This document shows, piece after piece, positions 56,016 through 64,000 of a stretch of 64,000 bases of DNA; position 1 is the first letter of the stretch; each line of letters begins with the position of its first letter. The DNA comes from Angiostrongylus vasorum. Its lineage: Eukaryota > Nematoda > Chromadorea > Rhabditida > Metastrongylidae. The notes beneath the pieces were generated by a model, which was not told the origin of the DNA, made no database searches, and saw nothing but the letters and a program-made list of their open reading frames with translations. The position numbers were made by a program, and so were the translations under genes. Location of the stretch: contig JADANN010000388.1 in NCBI GenBank assembly GCA_018806985.1, positions 496,001 to 560,000 on the forward strand. The letters are read 5' to 3'.

Positions 56016-57140
56016 AGAGTATACAAAAATGAAATCAAAGATCCTAAATTAATTTTCTAGCAAACTAGTTTTAACCTTGCTCAAACACCTGTAAAGATTT
56101 TCAACAAAAGGGTAGGAATATTATTTGAAACTGCACAGGTAGGGAAAAGCATCTACAACTGCCGTTGAGACTGGGGGCAGTTGAATGATCAAGATTGGTT
56201 GTTTTATGGAACCCAGGTGAAAATGTCACTGCCTCCAAAACTTGTGTAGACTTATCCACGATTTCAATGCGATCTTTTCGATTGCTACGAGCTTTTGGCT
56301 TCACTTCCTTTCAGAAAAGATCGAAATTTTGTCCTGAAGAAAGATTTTGTTCTGTACGGCTGTCTACAATTTAACCCACGGCTGCGAAGCCTCTACGCCA
56401 TACAAGAGTAAATGTCGATCAGAGTTATCAGACTCTCATTTCTAGGGCGATATTCTTGGAGTCACTCGAGATATGTGAATTAAATGCGCAATGAGGCAAG
56501 CACAAATGGATACGTTTTTTAACCCCCATCCCAGAACAATGAATGGAAGAACGTGTCATGCAGCTAGGTACAGTTCATCGTTCACTTCAGTAGCCAGTAA
56601 TAAAGCCTGCAGTCCTCCTCATCGCGAGTTTTTTTTGCAGGATCGTTTCTCGAAGAGACCATGAGCATCACAACTGTCCTACGACCTCCTTTAATTTACA
56701 GTCTTCGTGAATGGGTACGTAGTTCGCGGACTCTTATGAATAACATTTGTTGAAAACGGCTCTGAATCGTCTGTCTTAAAATCTTTAATTCAATCAATCA
56801 TAGACTCTCGCTTGGATTGGTGTAGAAAAAAACAATCTGTTCAAATGAAAGCCCGACTTCGGTTGCAAGCAACTACGGTGCGCTGCACAAACTTCCTGGG
56901 CGATGAGGATAATGTGCTGTCGGGCGATTAATAAACAAAGAATAAATCGTCAGAAAGAGGAAGTTCCTGTTATTTTAAAGACCACCAATGTAGCAGTTGA
57001 ACAAATTGGTTTTGATATACTTTTTATAAAAGCCGATGAATGCCTGCATTGGTATGAATACGAGCAGCACAGTCACTTTGTTTCCACTTTGTTAGTGATT
57101 GATGTAATCGTTCACTCAATGGCAAACTGAAAAAATTGTT
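56016..57140. other. Intergenic upstream of A4
   Basis: No gene is recognised. The A3/A2-type upstream block was not found with confidence here; 56,940-57,010 has only a faint match. Confidence 0.4.
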
Positions 57141-57329
57141 ATGCTGATTGGAGTAAGAGTAGCAAAATTTATTGAAACCCGGAAATTTAGGACAACAACT
57201 ATTCTATTGCTCATTGCCGTCACCGTAATGTTGCAGGGTGTCGATAGTGAAATAAATGCCTTCTTTCCTGGTCGTCAAGAAAGTAGGAATACCAAAACCA
57301 GTGGACTGCCCGAGTTGAAGGTATTAAGT

Positions 57330-57600
57330 TAACCACAAGATTGCTGAGATATTTGCAAAAACCCGGACCGCAGGTGTTTGCGGTGAGGGAACGAACGCGC
57401 TATTGTCCTTTCCGGGAGTAACACGTTCACCACCACACCATGCGGGCCCTTCGCTTCGCCTGTCTCTCAGCTAGTTCTATCGATCTGTGTCGTCAGCAGT
57501 CACCTGTCACCGGGTCTGATCTGGGTAGCCCACATCGGCATTGAACCCAGTTAAGCTGAGGCTGTAGTTGAATTCACAATATTTTACTTTTTATTTCCTG
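57330..57600 (+). repeat. Repeat A, long form, in A4 intron 1
   Basis: Starts AGATTGCTGAGATATTTGC and runs through CACCACACCATGCGGGCCCT and AGTCACCTGTCACCGGGTCT to TTTTATTTCCTGCCTTC. Collinear with 14,085-14,400. Confidence 0.75.
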
Positions 57601-57617
57601 CCTTCTATACTTTTTAT

Positions 57618-57905
57618 AATGGCGCGTGTGGCGCAGTGGTTGGAGGCGCCACTGCGACACACACGGGTAATCGACCCTCGCACCCATGGCCACCAAGCCT
57701 TCCATCCCTCCGGGGTCGGCAAATTGGTACCAGACTTGTCTGGGAGGATAGCAGCACTGGCTCGATAAATCGGTAGGCCACCGCGAGTCACTGTAGAGGC
57801 CAGATATGCATTCAATCACCTCCAACGATACTTAATGAAGTCGAATGCATGGCGCATCCCTCAGGGGATTGATCAACGCCAACAGCTTTATTCTTTACGG
57901 CTTTA
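57618..57905 (+). repeat. SINE-1 copy, near full length
   Basis: Best SINE-1 reference: A-box-like GTGTGGCGCAGTGGTTGGAG, B-box-like GGGTAATCGACCCTCGC, then CCTTCCATCCCTCCGGGGTC, GGTACCAGACTTGTCTGGGA and GTCGAATGCATGGCGCATCC. Tail ends near GATCAACGCCAACAGC. Flanked on both sides by repeat A. Confidence 0.85.
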
Positions 57906-58260
57906 CACTTTTTACGGCAGGTTATTACGCGAAATACAACCACAAGATTGCTGAGATATTTGCAAAACTCCGGGCTGCAGGCGTTTGCCGTGGGGAACGA
58001 ACGCGCTATTCTCTTTTCCGAGGGAGTAACGCGTCGTCGAATCGATAGAACTAGCTGAGAGAATAGGCGAAACGAAGGACCCGCATGGTGTGGTGGTGAA
58101 TGCGTTACTCCCGGAAAGGACAATAGCGCGTTCGTTCCCCACCGCAAACACCTGCGGTCCGGAGTTTTGCAAATATCTCAGCAATCTTCTATTTGTATTT
58201 CGCGTAATAACCTATCACAAAAAAGTATAGAAGGCAGAAAATAGAAAGCAAAAAAGGTGT
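57906..58260. repeat. Repeat A foldback
   Basis: Left arm ATTGCTGAGATATTTGCAAA through GAACGAACGCGCTATTCTC to GGGAGTAACGCG. Right arm GCGTTACTCCCGGAAAGGAC through CGCGTTCGTTCCCCACCGCA to TGCAAATATCTCAGCAAT. The two arms pair over about 85 bases with a 65-70 base loop. Confidence 0.8.
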
Positions 58261-58804
58261 TAAGTTAATTGAGACTTTTTGCTCCAAAATTCAAAGGCTT
58301 TTAAGTAGGAAAATGGCCCACCACGCCTCAATTTTCCCATTTTGAAGGGAAAAATACTAGAAGAAACAGGTCTACCTAAAAAGCAACAGTAGGAAAGAAA
58401 ACTTTCATCAGAGGTCTAAACACCGTACTCTTTTTTATGCCTTGTTTTATTTTTTTCGAAAAAATTCTTTATAGAAACAATTGTTCAAGAACATTGAAAA
58501 CAAGGTTCGGACGGAGAGACAGGTGTTGAAGGGCTTCACCATTTCGAATACGACATGGAAGGACCGCATTTTTTATACATTCAACACAACAGGTTAGCTT
58601 TTTAGAAAACTGCTTTACTATAAATAGTCACCTTGCAAGATTTGTTCTCGATTGCCTTAAAATAGCAGCCTTTCTTACCACTGCCAGGTTTCTTCCTAAC
58701 AACCTCAAGGAATTAGGGGCCAGCTGTCTGTCTAAAAAGTTACTTGAACAAGCAGTTTAAAATAACATAAGTGAAATAAAGCAACGAACCTATTATTTTA
58801 TTTC

Positions 58805-59165
58805 ATTTGATCTGTCTTCAGGTCTACTGTCCGGATCCCAACACTTTTCAAAATCGATTCGTTTCCTCACATCCATTATCCACGAAGATCCTCCAAGTTT
58901 TACGTGTGGCTTCGGTTGCTGCTTGAGGAGTTCCATTTCATCTTGAATGCTTTAGAATGCTGGTCGAGCAATTCTTCTTGGAGTCCTCAGATAGCCGGGC
59001 TGGAGCGCTCCTTTTTGGATGGCAGAGAGTGGTTTTTTCCCGGACAAGTCCGGTATTAATTTTCCGACCTCAGAGGGATTAGAGTCTTGATTGGCCCGGA
59101 GTGAAATCGAACTAGCATCATTCTCGTGATGACGAACATCACTACCACTGTGCTATCCTCCCCTA
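58805..59165 (-). repeat. SINE fragments
   Basis: 58,805-58,985 matches the SINE-2 body (GTGTGGCTTCGGTTGCTGCT then TGAGGAGTTCCATTTC). 59,040-59,165 has SINE-1-like body (GACAAGTCCGGTATTAATTT) and a minus-strand head GGAGGATAGCACAGTGGTAG with B-box-like CTAGTTCGATTTC. It looks like a tRNA-type SINE head but does not form a complete tRNA. Confidence 0.55.
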
Positions 59166-59879
59166 ACAACGAACTGCAATAATAAAGATAGCGATAATGA
59201 TTACAGTTGATAAGTAGAGAGAATTTTGAAGAGGTTCGGGAACAAAGTGGGAAGTCGAGCACGAATCAGGGAAGAATTGTGAATTTTTCACTGGGCTAAA
59301 ACTTTTATAATCCTAATGGGTCGACACAAGATAGTTGGTCTTTTAGTGAAATTTGGTTCCATCTAAGTCGTCTGTTATGTTGGAATTTTACGAATCCTTC
59401 CTGATTAATCTGTTGATCTTTGCAGATAAGTTTTTGAAGCTTAAATTCTAGACAGCAATGTGCGAAAAGCCTTCAAAATGGGCATAAAGGTATGGAGCGA
59501 CGCCATCTGTATCAACTTCGTCGAAGACAAGAATGGTTCGTCTAACTTCCCACATCAATCAGATCATCTTCCACGTCAAGCAAAGCCTTTGCAGCTCAGG
59601 ACAAGATAGTCGTGGTCAAACGAGCCCAATGTACTGCAAGGACAGGCCGGTGGAGACCAGCTTCTTTCCCTTAGCAATAGTGGTGCGACGGTGTGCCGCC
59701 TTTTCATTAGCAATTCTAAAAGATGGTTCGGTTGGTGCTGAGAAGCGAAAAAGGCTTCCGTTCATACACAGGTTGGATCCGTCCACCGCTCAGACAAACC
59801 TAACCATCAATTCTTTGGTTAAAAAAAATAGTGCAGACTTCCTTAGCCTAGAGAAAAACAATGAGTCGACAATAAGTAT

Positions 59880-60020
59880 GCCCTTAGAAGCCGTTTTATA
59901 CTCCAAATATGCATTTGAGCACTCTACGGTGCTTTATGAAGTCGAATGCATGGCACATCCCTCAGGTGTTGATCATTGCCGAATGTTTTACGCTTCATTC
60001 TTTACAACAACTAACATGCT
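59880..60020 (+). repeat. SINE-1 tail at the lost A4 zinc exon
   Basis: Contains AATATGCATTTGAGCACTCT, GAAGTCGAATGCATGGCAC and CATCCCTCAGGTGTTGATC, in SINE-1 order. It ends within 20 bases of the surviving part of the zinc-binding exon. Confidence 0.7.
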
Positions 60021-61309
60021 TCGTTAACGCTACACAATGGAACGATATGATCGCAATAAGCACATTAGAATTGAAGTGTTGAATCTTAAGGGGCGCCGCT
60101 GCCTATTGGCTGATATTCCTGTTAAAGCACATATTATCGGTTTAGCTGCAGTACATTGACCAGTTCAGAATGGTGAGTAGTACCGACGCTGATGTCTGTG
60201 GTCTCAGCTACGATTACGGTAGTGTTATGCACTATAATGAGCTAAAGTTGGAATCTCATGTCCGAAAATTTCAACACGTTTATGATCACCATTTTATTTG
60301 ATTTCCCAGTGGTTCTCATAACAAAGAACCCACCATGACTGCAGTAGATCCTCTTTATCAAAAGACGAGGGGGATCAGAACTGATTTCCTTCTCGGATAT
60401 CTTCATGGTCAACGAACATCATGGATGCAATAGTAAGACATGAGACCATTTTTGAACTTTTAGACGAAGAGACAAAATCTAATTCTTTAGCAAAATGCAA
60501 CAAGTCCATATCGGCTAGGTGTGCGAACGAAGGATTTCCTCACCCTCGAAACTGTTCCACATGCATTTGTCCGGGTGGCTACGGTGGTGTACTGTGTGAT
60601 CAGCGAGTAAGAATGAGGATTGCGGATGCCCTGAAGTCCGACTTGATAACTGCATTCTTTGCAGCCTCCAGGCTGTGGAGACGATCTCCTGGCAACCACT
60701 AATTAACAAATGATCTCAGAGATCCGTTCGATTTTTGCAATTTCATGATTAAGGTACAATTTTATGATCCAGTATTGTCATTAGACCTGAATTGCAACTG
60801 AATTCAGGGTCCTGAAGGAAAAAGAATCGAAGTGGACCTCCGCTCGATCTCTCGAAGGAGGAGTCGAGATCAAGGCTCAAAAGGATCAGAAAATGAGGGG
60901 GCTACCGGTAAGAACAAGCAATCGAAAATTCCATATTTCTTATCACTAATGTCATGTTTTCCTCCAGTTTTTGCTCGATGCACGGTAGCAAAGGAAGCGT
61001 TCGCTCCAGCTCCAATCCGTTGTCTGTGATTTTATTCAACAGACTTGGCAAGATGAAGGCAACCTTCACATACCGTTATATTGATTAAACACGAATAATC
61101 GATCACAGTAATACTTTAATGCACAGTAATTTACTAAGCTAATAATAGAAAGAGTTCGCAGGAATTTCAAAAGTGAAAAGAAATTCCCTCAAGACCCACT
61201 TTCTATTAACGTCAGCATTATTCAAATAATTCACTTTTTTTTCCTTGATGAGCACAACTGAGGCTGTTACGTTACTTCACAAAAAATTGTGCTTTTATGT
61301 TTTTTGGTT

Positions 61310-61395
61310 ATGGTGGAGTTTAGTTGAGTAGAGTGCAGTCAAACTGACCTTCCCTGGCTCTGAAGAAAGGCGAAATCCGAAGAAATGCCACAAGG
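61310..61395 (+). ncRNA. Hammerhead-like retroelement end downstream of A4
   Basis: Contains GCAGUC, AAACUG...CUGGCU, CUGAAGA, GGCGAAAUCCG and GAAAUG. The core order is kept (CUGANGA to GAAA) with a GUC triplet, but stem II and stem I are imperfect. It is a solitary Penelope-like end with no coding part nearby. Confidence 0.3.
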
Positions 61396-62154
61396 GTAAA
61401 ACAGTTTCCTTGTGAGAAAAAGATCGACCTACTCAGTAGAAGAAAGACTATTTTCAGTGCGGGCGCGATTTTCCGTCCGCTTAATCATAAATTTCCATGA
61501 ATGTAGCATGCTGTTGACAAAGTATGTGCGTACTACGATGCTGAGATATTTGCAAAACTTGGACTCTAGGCCATATTCGTGAAGAGCTGGGAGAAGAGCA
61601 AAAGAACGAGCCTCAGTGGAGCAGTGGGTAACAAGTGAGCACTCGGAAAGGGTAATCACAGGGATCGAATCTGGCCTGTGGTCCAGGTTTCGCAATGATC
61701 TCGCCATCATAGCGGTTGTATTTCACATGATGCTCTACCGTGGAAAAATAACGGACGGTGAATAAAAAGTTAAGCATTACGTGTCTACTGGTGCAATTGT
61801 AGCTCAAGCGACTTCTGTCTTCCACCTTTTAACAACTGTACAGTTTCTGCAAAACAGGAGCTGAACGGATAGGAGTAAACAGTTCGGGCTCTTGTGAAAT
61901 TATTAGTGGCGAAATTTGGATTGGAATTCATCATAGAGATCGTAAAAGCGAATTCCATTTGTCTACACAGTAGTGATGTTGTAGGTGTTTAAACTATAAG
62001 GCACGAAGAGGCGACATTGATTCACAAAGAGGAATAGCAGATGGAATCGTGGTTGAAATGATCTCGTATGGGCTAGCCATAAACTGAGAGAAAAATCCGC
62101 CCCTATTCGTGGATCACGAAAAACTTTCGATTGTGTTAACCTTTTATTTGGGCC
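61396..62154. other. Intergenic with repeat A variant
   Basis: 61,520-61,760 resembles repeat A (GATGCTGAGATATTTGCAAA, GAAAGGGTAATCACAGGGAT, GCATCGAATCTGG-type B-box region). The rest shows nothing. Confidence 0.5.
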
Positions 62155-62800
62155 CACTATAATTTTTCATGGCAGAGCATGATCAGAAATACAACTACAA
62201 CGATGCTGAAATATTGGCAAAACTTGGACCTCGGGAAGATCGAACCACGATTACCTTTTCCCGGGCTCGCGTACTGCACACTGCACCACGAACGCTCTTG
62301 CTCTGCTTTTCTCTCAGCCAGCTTTCTACGTAACTCTGCCATCAGTAATCACCTTTCGGCGGGAGTGATCTCGGGAGCACAAATCGGCATTGAACTCAAT
62401 TAAGCCGACGTTAAGAGTAATGTCGGTTCGATCTGGCTCGGGGTCCAAGTTTTACGAATACCTTCATCATCGTTGTGGTTGTATTTCACATCATACTCTG
62501 CCGTGAAAAAAATGTGGTAGGCAGCAAATAAAAAGGTTAACATTGTGATTTCGATTACAACCTCATCTTAATTGGGTTCAATGCTGATTTATGCCCTTTT
62601 GGATCAATCCCGCCGACGGGTGATTGATTGCTTACGGCAGCGTTAGGTGGAAAACTAGCTAAGAGAAATGCTGAGTAAGGGCTTCTTTGGTTCAGTATAT
62701 AACACGCGAGCCCCGGAAAGGGTAGTTGTGGTTCGATCTGGCCCTGAGTCCAAGTTTTGCGAATATCTCGGCATTGTTGTGGTTGCCCTTCGATTATGTT
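62155..62800. repeat. Repeat A variants, two opposed copies
   Basis: Left copy: CAACGATGCTGAAATATTGG, then ACCACGATTACCTTTTCCCG, then CATCAGTAATCACCTTTCGG. Right copy: GGGTGATTGATTGCTTACGG, then CCCCGGAAAGGGTAGTTGTG and TTTGCGAATATCTCGGCATT. A third partial half lies between them (62,425-62,500). The right copy matches the palindrome-arm variant at 24,225-24,460. Confidence 0.65.
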
Positions 62801-63879
62801 TAAGCAACAGATTTATGGAAAGTAGTTCCTATGACGAGAGTGTTCTTTCCAATTTGGCTGTATCAGATACGAACCGGTTGATGTCCATTCCAGACTCTTC
62901 TCATAATCTCGAACTTATTTGTTTAGCTCAAGTTTACTGTCGGCTCGATTTATTAGAATATTGTGGGTAAATCAGTTTTTGGAAGTCTTTCATTTGTTCA
63001 GCGAATCGGCCTTATCTCTTTTGGTTGAACAGTGTAATACGAACCTTTTCAAATAGCTTTTCGCCAAAGACCAACTTAAAAGCGGCCACTCAAGTGGATT
63101 ATTGCCACAGAAACAGCTGCATATAAATCTTCAGGAATTTTTTTGAGTAAAATTCGTACGGAGCTGAAGGCTTTGATTGGATGGGGGGAGCCGTAAATCA
63201 ACGACCACCTTGTATTGCTGGACACAATGTTTTACAGTTCTTCGAACGCACTCTACATCGTCATGAGCATACTCGAACAAGTTGAAACTAGACTAAAAAT
63301 CTCACAATCGCATGAATTTCCAGATGTTATTGTCAAATGGAAGGCTTCCGGGAACCAGCATCCTTTTCTCGAGACTTAAGAGGAACTTTACATTTGCACT
63401 TTAACATACAAGCATCTACTCGTTTGCTATGGATAACGCTTTCTACACGCACAATGGTATCGTGGTGTAGCCGCAAACCATCTACTTTCACTCTAATGTA
63501 ATCATAATCCAGTTTTTTGCACAACGTTCTCCGGAACGCCGCTACATTGATTTGGCTAGATCGCACAATGTTAGTCTTCTCTTCACACCAGTGTTGATAC
63601 CTCAGTAGAATGACAGTTGCAAAATTGCTGTATGACTCAATAGGGACCTTTAAGTACTGAACGGGATGCACCTGACCCATGAATAAGTATTTTTTCCTGA
63701 ATTGCCGATTAACATATGCTAGATTATTCCCTTATCATCATCAGTCAACCAAAAAACACTGGTCGACCATTTTATGGCTAAGAGAGGTTTGTTCCATTGC
63801 TACTGGGTGTATTTCAGAACATTGACAATATTGATATTCCTCTTCTCGGGGAATTCTATCGTATCTTCTATCTCCTGAA
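62801..63879. other. Intergenic with unassigned frame
   Basis: The minus strand is open for 115 codons at 63,680-63,333 from an ATG. It has a balanced composition (YDYIRVKVDGLRLHHDTIVR is typical) and could be an exon of an unknown protein, but I recognise no domain or clear splice sites. Nothing else was identified. Confidence 0.3.
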
Positions 63880-64000
63880 GCGCCATCCTTCTGTCCATCC
63901 GGCGTGGGCAAATTAGTACCATACTTGTCTGGAAGGATAAAAATACTCATTTAATACATCAGTGGGCCACCGAAAGTCATCCTATAGTCTAGACGTGCAT
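63880..64000 (+). repeat. SINE-1 copy, runs off the window
   Basis: Contains CCTTCTGTCCATCCGGCGTG, ACCATACTTGTCTGGAAGGA and TCAGTGGGCCACCGAAAGTC. The family tail would lie beyond base 64,000. Confidence 0.75.

Larger units (their letters stand above)
57141..61088 (+). pseudogene. Astacin metalloprotease A4 (EGF-CUB), heavily broken
   Basis: Exon 1 (57,141-57,320) has a signal-peptide core (TTTILLLIAVTVMLQG) and EINAFFPGRQE of the propeptide. Exon 2 was not found; 57,330-58,260 is filled with repeats. Exon 3 (about 58,490-58,590) reads RTERQVLKGFTISNTTW; the basic site is weakened to RTERQ. Catalytic exons at 59,460-59,540 (SDAICINFVED) and 59,600 (VVVKRAQCTARTG, then shifted). The zinc exon is lost: a SINE-1 tail at 59,880-60,020 is followed directly by TMERYDRNKHI, the part after the third histidine. 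Met-turn YDYGSVMHY (60,215) and EGF (60,492-60,607, six cysteines) are intact. NEHHGCN needs one base removed near 60,368. The CUB start has a stop at 60,702, and a later CUB exon lacks about six residues around its cysteine. Stop TAA at 61,088. Confidence 0.85.

Noticed and set aside
57618..57690. Functional tRNA gene
   Set aside because: A-box and B-box are present, but the acceptor and anticodon stems do not close and the sequence continues as a dispersed SINE.
59100..59165. Minus-strand tRNA gene with GGAGGATAGCACAG start
   Set aside because: Reads like a tRNA head, but the acceptor stem does not pair and the B-box is degenerate.
59533..60027. 164-codon plus-strand frame, the longest in the window
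   Set aside because: It runs across A4 exon and intron sequence in a non-coding frame and ends in a SINE-1 tail.

Overview
The window looks like intergenic and gene-poor DNA from a parasitic clade V nematode, most likely a hookworm-like strongylid. This is inferred from multi-exon astacin metalloprotease genes (signal peptide, propeptide, catalytic domain, EGF, CUB), short AT-rich introns, and the kinds of LINE, SINE, mariner and Penelope-like fragments present. No prokaryotic feature and no clearly intact protein-coding gene was found.

Eight astacin-related loci form a decayed cluster: A1 (+, 6.1-10.3 kb), an isolated exon relic (+, 14.6 kb), A2 (+, 19.5-22.6 kb), a 5' fragment (+, 26.3-26.9 kb), A2' (-, 30.0-33.1 kb), A5 (-, 34.2-36.4 kb), A3 (-, 42.8-47.9 kb) and A4 (+, 57.1-61.1 kb). 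All share one exon plan, and every copy with enough sequence to judge carries frameshifts or lost exons. A1, A2/A2' and A3 share one extra nucleotide inside the zinc-binding motif. A conserved non-coding block lies upstream of the exon 1 of several copies, and one more such block lies at the left edge of the window.

The centre is a near-perfect inverted duplication. A left arm (about 18,396-25,680) is repeated in reverse complement as a right arm (about 26,878-34,160) around a 1.2 kb spacer. Arms are about 7.28 kb, and the differences I found are mostly single-base homopolymer length changes. The arms carry A2 and A2' in convergent orientation. The spacer is a diverged copy of the 5' part of A1 (compare 5,040-6,640), cut in its third exon by the right-arm junction. 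The left outer end lies inside a Penelope-like element; the right outer end abuts exon 4 of A5.

Three Penelope-like elements (PLE1 16.6-18.9 kb +, PLE2 43.9-46.2 kb -, PLE3 41.3-42.5 kb -) carry reverse transcriptase segments. PLE1 and PLE2 also have a GIY-YIG nuclease segment and terminal inverted repeats. Their ends contain a conserved sequence that can be drawn as a minimal type I hammerhead ribozyme.

The rest is interspersed repeat: a LINE family (minus-strand copies at 1.5-2.7, 49.2-49.9, 52.1-52.5, 53.8-55.3 and 55.4-56.0 kb; others in the arms and at 39.7 kb), a mariner relic at 8.0-8.6 kb, two tRNA-derived SINE-like families (here SINE-1 and SINE-2), a frequently head-to-head repeat (repeat A), a 390 bp repeat (repeat C), and microsatellites. 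Exon boundaries were read by eye from splice-site consensus and paralogue comparison and are approximate.
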